Under the pieces are notes generated by a model. The model was not told where the DNA came from and ran no database searches. It saw only the letters and a list, made by a program, of their open reading frames with translations. Both the position numbers and the translations under genes were made by a program. From contig NZ_JANLNY010000006.1 of the NCBI RefSeq assembly GCF_025465995.1, forward strand, positions 372,001-436,000: DNA of 64,000 nucleotides, in the 5' to 3' direction. Each line of letters begins with the position of its first letter. Within the stretch, counting starts at the first letter, position 1. Positions 17,660 to 26,474 of the stretch are shown here, piece after piece. Source of the DNA: Pseudomonas sp. 5P_3.1_Bac2 (GTDB lineage Bacteria; Pseudomonadota; Gammaproteobacteria; Pseudomonadales; Pseudomonadaceae).

Positions 17660-17684
17660 CAAAGCCCCGTTCTGCGGGGCTTTG
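17660..17684 (+). terminator. Terminator-like hairpin after the OmpA-like gene
   Basis: CAAAGCCCCG / CGGGGCTTTG stem around a five-base loop, then TCGTTT. The stem is strong but the T tract is broken. Confidence 0.7.
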
Positions 17685-17786
17685 TCGTTTATGCGGGGCT
17701 GTATGGTTGAGAATATTTGTAACTGTTCCGGTGCAATATAGGTTTGTTGGTTTACTGTATCGGTTCAGTTCGGCAGGATTAGCAAA

Positions 17787-19226
17787 ATGACCAGTCTGTT
17801 ACTCTATCAGCGCATCGCCCAGCAACTGGCTGAGGATATCCGCACGGGTGTGTACCGGCCAGGGGAGCGCGTGCCCTCGGTGCGCAAGATGAGTGCGCAG
17901 CTCAGCGTCAGCCACGCCACGGTGCTGCAAGCCTACGCCAACTTAGAGGATCAGGGGTTGATCCGCGCGCGGCCACAGTCGGGCTTTTATGTGCACCAAA
18001 CGCCGGCTTTGACGGCTGCCACGCCGGATATCGCCCGTGTCGAACTGCCAGGGTTGGTCACCCGCAGCAGCATCATCAATCAGGTGTTGATCGAGTCGCG
18101 CCGTGACGGTGTGATTCCACTGGGGGCCGCCGTGCCCCATGTCGATTACTTCCCCGTGCGCGCGTTGCATCAGCAACTGGCCAAGGTCACCCGTTTTCAC
18201 AGCTCGCGGGCTTTTGGCTATATGTTCACTCCAGGCCATGAGCCGCTGCGCCGCCAAGTGGCGATCCGGATGCGCGACGCCGGGGTGGTGGTCGATCCCG
18301 CCGAGGTGGTGATCACCCACGGCTGCGTCGACGCCATGCAGATGAGCCTGCGCGTGCTGACTAAACCGGGCGATCTGGTGGCCATGGAGTCGCCGATCTA
18401 TTACGGCCAACTGCAAGTGGCCGATTTGCTCGGCCTTAAGGTCATCGAAATCCCCAGTGACCCGATCACTGGGGTTAGCTTAGAAGCGCTGCAACTGGCG
18501 GCCAACCAATGGCCGATCAAGGCTTTGATTCTGACCGCACGCTTAAGCAATCCGCTGGGCAGTACGGTGCCAGAAGAGCGGCAGAAACATCTGCTGCGCT
18601 TGGCCAGCGATTACGATTTCAATGTGATTGAGGATGATATCTACGGCGAGCTGCTGTTTGATCCGGGCTCGACCAAGGCGCTCAAGTCCCATGACCGCGA
18701 GGGGCGGGTGGTGTACTGCTCGAGCTTCTCGAAAACCCTCTCGCCTGGGGTGCGCATCGGTTGGGTGGTGGCGGGTAAGCATCAGCCGGAAATCGAGCGT
18801 TTGCAGACCTTCAGCACCTATTCGGCGTGCAGCGTGACGCAAATGGGCGTGGCCGCTTATCTGGAAAACGGCGGTTATGATCGCCACCTGCGTTATGTGC
18901 GGCAGGAGTATCGGAAAAACCTCAGCGCCTTCCAGCTCGCCGTGCAGCAATACTTTCCTGCGGGCACCCAGATCAGCCGACCCAAGGGCGGTTTTGTGCT
19001 GTGGGTCAGTCTGCCGGCGCGGGTCAACACCAAAGACCTGCACTTGCGCGCCTTGCAGCAGGGCATCAGCATCGCGCCGGGGCTGATTTTCAGTAACACC
19101 GAGCAGTTCAACCACTGCTTCCGCCTCAATTGCGGCATTCCTTGGGATCGCGAAAGCGAGCGGGCGCTGATGACGTTGGGGCTGTTGGCCAATCAGCTGT
19201 GCCAGGAAGGCCAAGAGGCTTTTTAA
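17787..19226 (+). CDS. MocR/PdxR-type regulator (GntR HTH fused to aminotransferase-like domain)
   Basis: Transcription factor of 479 aa. The N-terminal winged HTH (about 8-72; PSVRKMSAQLSVSHATVLQAY) is of GntR type. The rest is a fold-type I aminotransferase domain with Asn255-Pro256, Asp284 and Tyr286, and the PLP lysine in SFSKTLSPG (Lys316). MocR proteins use PLP or aminated ligands to control metabolism or transport genes (family knowledge). It stands alone between a terminator and the VWA lipoprotein gene, so its target is not evident. T-rich repeated GGTTTG-like words just upstream (about 17740-17765) could be its own operator. Confidence 0.92.
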   Translation: MTSLLLYQRIAQQLAEDIRTGVYRPGERVPSVRKMSAQLSVSHATVLQAYANLEDQGLIRARPQSGFYVHQTPALTAATPDIARVELPGLVTRSSIINQVLIESRRDGVIPLGAAVPHVDYFPVRALHQQLAKVTRFHSSRAFGYMFTPGHEPLRRQVAIRMRDAGVVVDPAEVVITHGCVDAMQMSLRVLTKPGDLVAMESPIYYGQLQVADLLGLKVIEIPSDPITGVSLEALQLAANQWPIKALILTARLSNPLGSTVPEERQKHLLRLASDYDFNVIEDDIYGELLFDPGSTKALKSHDREGRVVYCSSFSKTLSPGVRIGWVVAGKHQPEIERLQTFSTYSACSVTQMGVAAYLENGGYDRHLRYVRQEYRKNLSAFQLAVQQYFPAGTQISRPKGGFVLWVSLPARVNTKDLHLRALQQGISIAPGLIFSNTEQFNHCFRLNCGIPWDRESERALMTLGLLANQLCQEGQEAF

Positions 19227-19299
19227 CCCAGGCTTAACCCGTCCCAGGCGGGGCCGCCGTCTACCTAAGCGAGGATGCACTTGCTTAAGGAGATTGGTG

Positions 19300-21003
19300 A
19301 TGACTGCGGCCCCTTTGTACAGCCGTCCGTTATGGGCGGGTTTTTCTGTGACCCTGCTGCTGGGCTTAGTCGCCTGTGGCAGCGCCACTGCGCCAGAGCC
19401 TGAGCGCACAGAGCGGCTCAGCGAAGCGGCTAGCGCTCCTATGCGTGCAGCCAGCCAGCCGCGTACCGTGCTGCGTCAAGCGCCGTTAGCTATGCCGGTT
19501 AGCGCTGCCTACGCGGCTGACTACAGCTTGATGGAAGGCCTGGCGCCGCCTGAGCAGCCCAGCCGCGAGCAATACCAGAAACTGCCCGATAACCCCGTGC
19601 AGGCGGTGGCCCAGCAGCCGGTATCGACCTTTAGTATCGATGTCGACACCGGCAGCTATGCCAATGTGCGACGCTTTCTTAACGACGGTCAGCTGCCGCC
19701 GGCAGAGGCGGTGCGTTTGGAGGAGCTGCTCAATTATTTCCCCTATGCCTATCCCTCTGCCGCAAGCAACGCGCCATTTGGCGTGAGCACAGAAGTGACG
19801 GCCACGCCCTGGAATCCGCACAGCCGTTTGCTGCGGATCGCGATCAAGGCGCAAGAGCTGCACAGTGTCGATCTGCCGCCAGCCAATTTGGTGTTCTTAG
19901 TGGATGTCTCCGGCTCCATGCAGCGCCGCGAGGGTTTGCCCCTAGTACAGGCCACCCTCAAGCTACTGGTGGAGCAGCTGCGCCCTGAGGATCGGGTGTC
20001 GTTGGTGACCTATGCCGGTGAATCGAAGGTGGTATTAGCGGCAACGAGCGGCAAGCAAAAGAGCAAAATTCGCGCGGCCATCGAGCAGCTCAGCGCTGGT
20101 GGCGCAACTGCCGGCGAATCCGGTATTCAGTTGGCTTATCAGCAGGCCCAGCAAGGTCTGATCAAGGGCGGTATCAACCGCATTTTGCTCGCCACCGATG
20201 GCGACTTTAACGTCGGTATCAGCGACTTCGAGGCCCTTAAACAGCTGGCCGCGAGCAAGCGCAAAAGCGGCGTGTCGCTGACCACCTTGGGCTTTGGCAC
20301 TGACAACTACAATGAGCGCCTGATGGAGCAACTGGCCGATGCCGGCGATGGCAACTACGCCTATATCGATAACCTGCGTGAGGCCCGCAAGGTCTTGGTC
20401 GACCAGCTCAGCTCAACCCTGGCCACGGTGGCCAGCGATGTGAAGATTCAAGTTGAGTTCAATCCGGCGCAGGTCAGCGAGTACCGCCTGCTCGGTTATG
20501 AAAACCGTGCGCTTAAGCGTGAAGATTTCAGCAATGATCAGGTCGATGCTGGCGAGATCGGCGCCGGGCATAGCGTCACCGCCCTGTATGAAGTGGTGCC
20601 AGTGGGCCAGCCGGGTTGGTTAGAGCCTTTGCGTTATCAGGCGGCTAAGCCGGCGCCGCAGAAGCAGGCCGAGGAAATGGCTTGGCTGCGGATCCGTTAT
20701 AAGCCAGTTGGGCAGTCGAGCAGTAAACTGTTGGAACAACCGGTCGCCAGTGCCAGTCTTAAACAACCTAGCAAAGCCAGTGTGGATATGAACTTTGCGG
20801 CTGCTGTAGCGGCCTTTGCCCAGCAACTTAAGGGCGCCACCTACACCGGGGCGTTCAACATGGCCGACACGGCCCAACTGGCGCGGGCTGGCAAGGGGGA
20901 GGATCGCTTCGGTTTGCGCGGTGAATTTATCCAGCTGGTAGAACTGGCGCAGAGCCTGCAAGCGGCGCCATCCGACTTAACGACTGACCGAGTACAGCCG
21001 TGA
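19300..21003 (+). CDS. VWA-domain lipoprotein (YfbK type)
   Basis: Lipoprotein of 567 aa with lipobox cysteine Cys26 (LGLVAC). A YfbK-type N-terminal domain (about 98-165; STFSIDVDTGSYANVRRFLN) precedes a von Willebrand A domain with complete MIDAS motif DVSGS at 202-206, then a C-terminal DUF3520-like part ending near residue 560. VWA domains bind proteins through a metal ion. I choose the ATG at 19300, seven bases after AAGGAG, over the preceding TTG and GTG. The stop overlaps the GTG of the ECF sigma gene, so surface protein and sigma factor are translationally coupled. The function of the family is not established. Confidence 0.9.
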   Translation: MTAAPLYSRPLWAGFSVTLLLGLVACGSATAPEPERTERLSEAASAPMRAASQPRTVLRQAPLAMPVSAAYAADYSLMEGLAPPEQPSREQYQKLPDNPVQAVAQQPVSTFSIDVDTGSYANVRRFLNDGQLPPAEAVRLEELLNYFPYAYPSAASNAPFGVSTEVTATPWNPHSRLLRIAIKAQELHSVDLPPANLVFLVDVSGSMQRREGLPLVQATLKLLVEQLRPEDRVSLVTYAGESKVVLAATSGKQKSKIRAAIEQLSAGGATAGESGIQLAYQQAQQGLIKGGINRILLATDGDFNVGISDFEALKQLAASKRKSGVSLTTLGFGTDNYNERLMEQLADAGDGNYAYIDNLREARKVLVDQLSSTLATVASDVKIQVEFNPAQVSEYRLLGYENRALKREDFSNDQVDAGEIGAGHSVTALYEVVPVGQPGWLEPLRYQAAKPAPQKQAEEMAWLRIRYKPVGQSSSKLLEQPVASASLKQPSKASVDMNFAAAVAAFAQQLKGATYTGAFNMADTAQLARAGKGEDRFGLRGEFIQLVELAQSLQAAPSDLTTDRVQP

Positions 21004-21581
21004 CGCAAGTGCCCCAGGAAGACGACGCCGCCTTGTTGCGGCGCTACCGCCGCGGTGAGGCAGCCGCCTTTAGCCAGCTTTACGAGCGCCATCGCCTCGG
21101 CCTGTTTCGCTTTATTCTGGGGCTATGTGGCGATCATGGGTTGAGCGAAGAGGTGTTTCAGGAAACCTGGCTCAGTGTGATCCGCACCCTGAGCGAGCAG
21201 CGCGACTCAGTGCTGTTCAAGACCTGGCTGTATCAGATTGCGCGTAACCGCTTGATCGACCACTGGCGCAAAAATGCCCGCCATCACAGCGGCCATAGCG
21301 AGTACGACGAGCAGCAGCACGCCCAGCCTGACCCGCAGCCCAGCCCTGAGCAGCAATTAAGGCTCAGCCAGGACCAGCAGCGCTTGCAGGCTGCTCTGGC
21401 TGATTTGCCGCCTGAACAACGCGAAGTGTTTTTGCTGCGCACCCATGCCGAACTGGAATTAAGCGACATTGCCGAGCTGACCCAGCAGCCTGCCGAAACG
21501 GTAAAAAGTCGCCTACGCTACGCCATGCAAAAGTTACGTCGGCTGTTGGCTGAGCCCGCAGCTGAGGAGTTGTCGTTATGA
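21000..21581 (+). CDS. ECF-type RNA polymerase sigma factor
   Basis: Sigma-70 family factor of 193 aa. Region 2 (about 24-92) includes FSQLYERHRLGLFRFILG and TWLYQIARNRLIDHWRK; region 4 (about 130-183) includes LPPEQREVFLLRTHAELELSDIAELTQ and ETVKSRLRYAMQKLR. A Gln/His/Pro-rich linker joins them. The start is GTG in a GTGA overlap with the VWA gene, and the end overlaps the next gene (ATGA). ECF factors are normally held by an anti-sigma protein, for which the next gene is the candidate. The target promoters and the inducing signal are unknown. Confidence 0.92.
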   Translation: MTQVPQEDDAALLRRYRRGEAAAFSQLYERHRLGLFRFILGLCGDHGLSEEVFQETWLSVIRTLSEQRDSVLFKTWLYQIARNRLIDHWRKNARHHSGHSEYDEQQHAQPDPQPSPEQQLRLSQDQQRLQAALADLPPEQREVFLLRTHAELELSDIAELTQQPAETVKSRLRYAMQKLRRLLAEPAAEELSL

Positions 21582-22333
21582 AGCCTAATCCACCCAGTGC
21601 AACTGATCTGCTGACGGCCGAGCAGCAAGAGCAACTGCTGACACACTTTCGCCAGCACAGCCAGGCGGCCCCTAGCGCGCAAGTCGATGCGTATATCTTG
21701 GCGGCTGCAAGTGCGACTGCAAGTGCGGCTGCAAGTGCCGCTGCAAGTGCGGCTGCCAGCGCAGCGGCTAATGCTCAGCCCCGGGCCGCAAGGCCGAGCC
21801 TGCTGGCGCGTTGCTGGGAGGCGCTACGCCAGGGCCAGACCCCGCGTTGGTCGGTGGCCGTGGCTGGGTTGGCCTGTGTCGGCTTGGTACTTAATCTGAA
21901 TTGGCGCAGTGCCGAGCAGTCGGCAGGCAATCAGCTGGAGACTGCTCAGGCGCCAGCGTTCTCGGCTGCAATCAGCCGCGCAGTGCCAATGCCGGCGGCT
22001 CCGGTATCCAGTGTTGCGCACTTGGCTGAAGAAGCCGCTGCGCCCAGTGCGCCCTTGAATGCCCGTCGCAGTGCGCCGCCCAGTGCCGCCAAACAAGCGC
22101 CGTTAGCGGCCATGGCCAGCCCAGAAGCGAGCCTGAGTGATAGCGCCAGTGCTGCTGGGCTAGCGGCTGAATCAGCGGTTGATCAGCCGCTACTGGAGCA
22201 ACTTCAGCAATTGCTCAAACTGCGACATAACGGCGCAACGGCCGAGGCTGATGCCTTATTGGAAAAACTTCAGAAAGAGCATCCCGAGGTGGATATAGAG
22301 GCGCGTCTGAGCCAGTTGCATGGCCAGCCCTGA
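21578..22333 (+). CDS. Putative anti-sigma factor, single-pass membrane protein with AAAS repeats
   Basis: Protein of 251 aa coupled by ATGA overlap to the ECF sigma gene. A cytoplasmic N-terminal part (1-40; LLTAEQQEQLLTHFRQHSQ) precedes five AAAS-like repeats (42-61), one membrane segment (about 91-107) and an Ala/Ser/Pro-rich periplasmic stretch. A conserved-looking C-terminal helix pair follows (LLEQLQQLLKLRHNGATAEA). I do not see a classical zinc anti-sigma motif. The anti-sigma role is inferred from operon position, topology and coupling. The repeat stretch may vary in copy number between strains without breaking the frame. Confidence 0.65.
   Translation: MKPNPPSATDLLTAEQQEQLLTHFRQHSQAAPSAQVDAYILAAASATASAAASAAASAAASAAANAQPRAARPSLLARCWEALRQGQTPRWSVAVAGLACVGLVLNLNWRSAEQSAGNQLETAQAPAFSAAISRAVPMPAAPVSSVAHLAEEAAAPSAPLNARRSAPPSAAKQAPLAAMASPEASLSDSASAAGLAAESAVDQPLLEQLQQLLKLRHNGATAEADALLEKLQKEHPEVDIEARLSQLHGQP
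21701..21760 (+). repeat. Five 12-bp tandem repeats inside the anti-sigma candidate
   Basis: Units of the type GCGGCTGCAAGT start at 21701, 21713, 21725, 21737 and 21749, the last one degenerate. Twelve bases equal four codons (AAAS), so gain or loss of units keeps the frame and only changes the length of the region before the membrane segment. Confidence 0.9.
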
Positions 22334-22460
22334 GTTAGGGCTGGATCTGGGATGGGCCAGTGAGGCCCAGCTCGCACCGAAACATCAGCCAATAGGCGCT
22401 TGCCAGAGCCGCTGCAAGGGGCGAGCATAGGCCTTTATCAGGTCGTTACTGTAGTTAATC

Positions 22461-23054
22461 ATGTCACCAATTCAGCGTGTTTTAGTGCTTATTGGCACTT
22501 TGTCATTATTCGCCTGCGACCAGTCTGACCAACCGCCCAAGCCTGTCACTGCGCCACCGGCCGCCAGCCAACCCAGCCCAGTAGAAAGTCCGCCTGCGCC
22601 AGAACTGCCAGCCACTAAGCCGACTGCTCCTGCGATTCCTGAGCAGCCTAAGGTCGAGGTTAAAGAGCAAGCGACTAAAGCCGAAGAACCGCCGCCCCCG
22701 CATCCGGCACCGGCCACGGCCGAGCAAGCCCGCCCGCTAAGCTCGGCGGCGGTTGAGCTGAAACATGAAAGCAAGCCGCTGACCATTACCCTGCCGGCTA
22801 AAGAGGTACGGGCCAAGGTGAAGAGCCCAGCCAAGCTTGACCTGAGCCTAAAGCCGAATGTGTTTGATCCGCTGCAGCCGGTGGAGAAAGACGAGAGTGA
22901 CCATGACGGCCTGCTGCCTCCCATGTTTGGCGAGAAGGCGGCGCAGGAGAGTCCGTTTCAGATCAACGGCAAACTGATCACCAATGATCAGCAGCGCGGC
23001 GATTACTGGGATTCAGTGGAAGGCGCACAGCTTAATTTTGAGTTTAAGCAGTAG
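22461..23054 (+). CDS. Pro-rich lipoprotein of unknown function
   Basis: Predicted lipoprotein of 197 aa: signal peptide with lipobox LFAC at about residues 16-19, then some 80 residues rich in Pro, Ala, Glu and Lys. A more conserved-looking C-terminal part follows, with DLSLKPNVFDPLQPVEKDE and INGKLITNDQQRGDYWDSVE. The long Pro/Ala stretch could span the periplasm. It lies 127 bases after the anti-sigma candidate, in a gap with one small hairpin (TGGGCC / GGCCCA near 22353-22369). It may or may not share the sigma operon. I do not recognise the family. Confidence 0.72.
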   Translation: MSPIQRVLVLIGTLSLFACDQSDQPPKPVTAPPAASQPSPVESPPAPELPATKPTAPAIPEQPKVEVKEQATKAEEPPPPHPAPATAEQARPLSSAAVELKHESKPLTITLPAKEVRAKVKSPAKLDLSLKPNVFDPLQPVEKDESDHDGLLPPMFGEKAAQESPFQINGKLITNDQQRGDYWDSVEGAQLNFEFKQ

Positions 23055-23068
23055 CCTTTGGCGGTTTA

Positions 23069-23119
23069 CCCAAGCTATAAAAAAACCGGCCACGGGGGCC
23101 GGTTTTTTTATAGCTTGGG
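23069..23119. terminator. Bidirectional terminator with perfect 23-bp stem, next to rimO
   Basis: A 23-bp perfect inverted repeat (CCCAAGCTATAAAAAAACCGG and so on) around a five-base loop ends two bases before the rimO stop. It serves the Pro-rich lipoprotein gene on the plus strand and rimO on the minus strand. Confidence 0.95.
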
Positions 23120-23120
23120 C

Positions 23121-24443
23121 TTAGATCAGCTCAGCCCAGAGGTCGTACTCGTCGGCATCGACGATGCGCACGCGGACTTTATCGCCGGGCTTAACGGCCG
23201 TGCTTTCGATAAACACGCTGCCGTCGATTTCCGGGGCGTCGGCGTAGCAGCGGGCCACGGCGCCTTGGTCGTCGACTTCATCGATCAGCACGTCCATTTC
23301 TTTGCCGACTTTCAGTTGCAGGCGCGCGGTGCTGATGGCTTGCTGGTGTGCCATAAAGCGATCCCAGCGGTCTTGTTTGACCTCGTCCGGTACGGCGTTG
23401 TCCAGCAGGTTGGCCGGCGCACCTTCCACAGGCGAATACTGGAAGCAGCCGACGCGGTCGAGCTGTGCTTCGGTCAGCCAATCCAGTAGGTACTGGAAGT
23501 CTTCTTCGGTTTCGCCGGGGAAGCCGACGATAAAGGTCGAGCGGATGGTCAGCTCCGGGCAGATCTCGCGCCAGGCCTTGATGCGGGCCAGGGTTTTGTC
23601 TTCGAAGGCCGGGCGTTTCATGGCCTTGAGCACTTTCGGGCTGGCGTGCTGGAAGGGGATATCCAGGTAGGGCAGGATCTTGCCGGCGGCCATCAGCGGG
23701 ATCAGCTCATCGACGTGCGGGTATGGGTAGACGTAGTGCAGGCGTACCCACACGCCCATGCTCGACAGCGCTTGGCACAGCTCGGTCATGCGGGTTTTCA
23801 CCGGCTGGCCGTTCCAGAAGTCGGTTTTGTACTTCATGTCGACGCCATAGGCGCTGGTGTCTTGGGAGATCACCAGCAGCTCTTTGACGCCGGCTTTGAC
23901 CAGACGCTCGGCTTCGCTGAGCACTTCACCCACCGGGCGGCTGACCAGCTTGCCGCGCATGGAGGGGATGATGCAGAAGCTGCAACTGTGGTTACAGCCT
24001 TCGGAAATCTTCAGGTACGCATAGTGACGTGGGGTCAGCTTGACGCCTTGCGGCGGTACCAGGTCGATCAGTGGATTGTGCTCGGTGCTGGGCGGCACCA
24101 CTTCGTGCACGGCATTGAGCACTTGCTCGTACTGCTGCGGGCCGGTAACGGACAGCACGCTGGGATGCACATCGCGAATCGCGCCTTCTTCCACGCCCAT
24201 GCAGCCGGTGACGATGACCTTGCCGTTTTCGGCAATGGCTTCACCGATCACTTCCAGCGACTCGGCTTTGGCGCTGTCAATAAAGCCGCAGGTGTTGACC
24301 ACCACCACGTCAGCGTCTTGGTAGGTCGGCACCACTTCGTAGCCTTCCATACGCAACTGGGTGAGGATGCGCTCGGAGTCGACAAGGGCTTTGGGGCAGC
24401 CGAGTGAAACGAATCCGACTTTAGGCGTGGCGGGGGTGGGCAT
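23121..24443 (-). CDS. rimO: Ribosomal protein S12 methylthiotransferase
   Basis: Radical-SAM enzyme that methylthiolates an aspartate of ribosomal protein S12; 440 aa. The N-terminal cluster cysteines are C16, C52 and C81, and the radical-SAM motif CNHSCSFC gives C150, C154 and C157. A C-terminal TRAM domain covers about 375-440. MiaB is the close relative; the opening [18 protein letters not shown] marks RimO. The ATG at 24443 has GAGG seven bases upstream. The gene stands alone, with a strong terminator touching its stop. Confidence 0.96.
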   Translation of the reverse strand: MPTPATPKVGFVSLGCPKALVDSERILTQLRMEGYEVVPTYQDADVVVVNTCGFIDSAKAESLEVIGEAIAENGKVIVTGCMGVEEGAIRDVHPSVLSVTGPQQYEQVLNAVHEVVPPSTEHNPLIDLVPPQGVKLTPRHYAYLKISEGCNHSCSFCIIPSMRGKLVSRPVGEVLSEAERLVKAGVKELLVISQDTSAYGVDMKYKTDFWNGQPVKTRMTELCQALSSMGVWVRLHYVYPYPHVDELIPLMAAGKILPYLDIPFQHASPKVLKAMKRPAFEDKTLARIKAWREICPELTIRSTFIVGFPGETEEDFQYLLDWLTEAQLDRVGCFQYSPVEGAPANLLDNAVPDEVKQDRWDRFMAHQQAISTARLQLKVGKEMDVLIDEVDDQGAVARCYADAPEIDGSVFIESTAVKPGDKVRVRIVDADEYDLWAELI

Positions 24444-24576
24444 GGATGAACCTCAGGCGTGTACGGATGGATGCTGGACGCTTTAGCGCCTCTGATCAAA
24501 AAGTGCGCAATTCTAGCGGTGACGCTCAGACTTGACCAGCTCTGCGCGTCACCTATTGCATCACACCGGCCTGGGT

Positions 24577-25122
24577 TTAAGAGGATTTGCCCGGCAGCAT
24601 GCGGGTCAGGGTGTCATCACGCAGGATATGGTGATGGATCACCGCCGCCACGGCGTGCAGGCCAATCAGCCAGTAACCGGTTACACCCGCCAGCTCATGC
24701 CACTGTTTAAGGGTGCCAGCCAATTCAGCGTTTTCGCCAATCAGTGCCGGCACTTGCAGGCCAAAGAACGGGATTGGCTTCCCGGCCGCGCTGAGAGTCA
24801 GCCAGCCTACCAGCGGCAAGCCAATCATCAGGGCATACAGCGCCAGGTGCATAAGCTTGGCCGGAATCGCCTGCCAGACGGGCAGGGCGGGGGTGATCGG
24901 CGGCGTTGGGCTCAGGGTACGAGCCAGCAAGCGCAGCCAGACCAAGGCAAACACGGCCAGGCCCAGCATAAAGTGCCATTGCTTGAGCAGCTCGCGCAGG
25001 TCGCTGCCTTTGGGGTAGTTGACCCTGAGTTCAATACAGGCATATACCGCGGCGATAAGCAGCAGCATTAGCCAATGCAGGGCGATGGATAAACGGTTGT
25101 AACGGGGCGTGAGTTGGCTCAT
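24577..25122 (-). CDS. Cytochrome b561 family membrane protein
   Basis: Inner-membrane di-heme cytochrome b561-type protein of 181 aa with four hydrophobic helices. The opening RYNRLSIALHWLMLLLIAAVY has a family heme histidine, with further histidines in QWHFMLGL, MHLALYALM and IGLHAVAAVIHHH. These proteins move electrons between quinones and periplasmic acceptors; some bacterial members dispose of superoxide. AAGGA lies six bases before the ATG. It is a separate unit from virJ, 80 bases away. Confidence 0.9.
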   Translation of the reverse strand: MSQLTPRYNRLSIALHWLMLLLIAAVYACIELRVNYPKGSDLRELLKQWHFMLGLAVFALVWLRLLARTLSPTPPITPALPVWQAIPAKLMHLALYALMIGLPLVGWLTLSAAGKPIPFFGLQVPALIGENAELAGTLKQWHELAGVTGYWLIGLHAVAAVIHHHILRDDTLTRMLPGKSS

Positions 25123-25202
25123 CAGGGTTCCTTATATTCCCGCACTTTTTGGCAGGATTGGTACAAGACTAACCCTTTGTATAAGCAAAGAACCTACCCA
25201 GA

Positions 25203-26468
25203 TCAATTTAACGGCTTGGCTTGCTGGCGTTTTTCGATAGCTTTCAGAAGTTTCTCGGCCAAGGCGGGGTAGTTTTCATCGTAATGATGGCCGCCAGGCA
25301 GTTGCAGCATCTCGCCCACGGCTGAGCTTTGCGTGCAGCCACTGCTGTCGGCTTCTTCGCTGCCGTACACGCACAGCACTTTTTCGGCGGGCAGCTTGGC
25401 CAGTTCTGGGCCGGTGGCGGCTTCCTGACCGGCCTGGCCGAGCCAGCCCTCTACCTCGATCTGGAAGCTGCCGCTACGGCCCAGGGCTAGCAGCAAAATG
25501 GCGTCGACCTGCTGTTGATCAGCGCTGGGCAGCTGGTTATAGATCGCCGGCAGGGCATCGGCGCCAAAGGAGAAGCCAGCCAGCACAAAGCGCTTGGCTT
25601 GCCACTCGGTGCGGTATTCCTGCATCAGGTTGCTTAAATCGCTGGCTGCTTGGGCCGGGCTCTTGTGTTGCCAGAAGTAGCGCAGGGCGTCGATGCCGAC
25701 TACCGGATAGCCGCGCTGGGCCATTTGTTCGGCGACGTCGCGATCCAGATCGCGCCAGCCGCCATCGCCGGAGTAGAACAGGGTGACCGTATCGGCGCTC
25801 TCTTGCTGGGTCACTTCCACCACTGGGATAGGTGCGGCGGCGCCACTTAAGGCTTGCTCGATGCCTTGCTTGAGCAGTTCGCTGAGGGTGCTGTCGTAGT
25901 CGCTGATGCTGGTTTGCGCGTTCATTTGCTCGCGGGCGAAGCGTGCGCTGTCATCATCGGGGTTGTCGTTCCAGGCGATGTTCCATTTGCCGTGTTCGGC
26001 TTTCTCCGGCAAGGGTTGAGCACAATCCGCTTGTTTGAGGCTAAAGCCAATCGACAGGGCCTGGGCGTTGTCGCTGCTTTGCCCGGCCAGCCAGCGCCAG
26101 GCAAACGCGGCGCCAGGGCCGATGCCGGCCACAAGGGTCGGCTCGCCGAGTCGGGCAATGGCCGCTTGGCTGCGTGCTTGCAGGGCACTGCAGCTATCGG
26201 GCAGGCTGATTTGCACGATGCGTGCGCCGCTGTTTTCGGCCAGCTCCAGCAGGTCGTCGTCGCTTAATAATTGTTCGCTGGGGTTGACCAGTAGCACTCG
26301 CGCCGTGGCCGCGCCTAAGGCATTGGCTTGGGTCAGGCTGCTGCCATCGGCCAAGGTCTTGTGCACCACCCGGGCGGGGTTGGCTGGGCGATTCCACAGC
26401 AGCACGGCCACGCCTAATAAGATCAGGGCTACTACGAGCAATACTCTGCGCCAATACCGTTTAAGCAT
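25203..26468 (-). CDS. virJ: VirJ/AcvB-type aminoacyl-phosphatidylglycerol hydrolase
   Basis: Periplasm-facing alpha/beta hydrolase of 421 aa with one N-terminal membrane anchor (about 8-25). The VirJ domain is in the second half: FYSGDGGWRDLDRDVAEQMA and LAGFSFGADALPAIY, with the nucleophile serine in GFSFG. The first half is a degenerate VirJ-like repeat. In P. aeruginosa the equivalent protein next to mprF removes alanine from alanyl-phosphatidylglycerol (known work on PA0919). Here too it lies six bases after mprF, so synthesis and hydrolysis of the modified lipid are encoded together. The specific amino acid is inferred. Confidence 0.9.
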   Translation of the reverse strand: MLKRYWRRVLLVVALILLGVAVLLWNRPANPARVVHKTLADGSSLTQANALGAATARVLLVNPSEQLLSDDDLLELAENSGARIVQISLPDSCSALQARSQAAIARLGEPTLVAGIGPGAAFAWRWLAGQSSDNAQALSIGFSLKQADCAQPLPEKAEHGKWNIAWNDNPDDDSARFAREQMNAQTSISDYDSTLSELLKQGIEQALSGAAAPIPVVEVTQQESADTVTLFYSGDGGWRDLDRDVAEQMAQRGYPVVGIDALRYFWQHKSPAQAASDLSNLMQEYRTEWQAKRFVLAGFSFGADALPAIYNQLPSADQQQVDAILLLALGRSGSFQIEVEGWLGQAGQEAATGPELAKLPAEKVLCVYGSEEADSSGCTQSSAVGEMLQLPGGHHYDENYPALAEKLLKAIEKRQQAKPLN

Positions 26469-26474
26469 GTTGCC

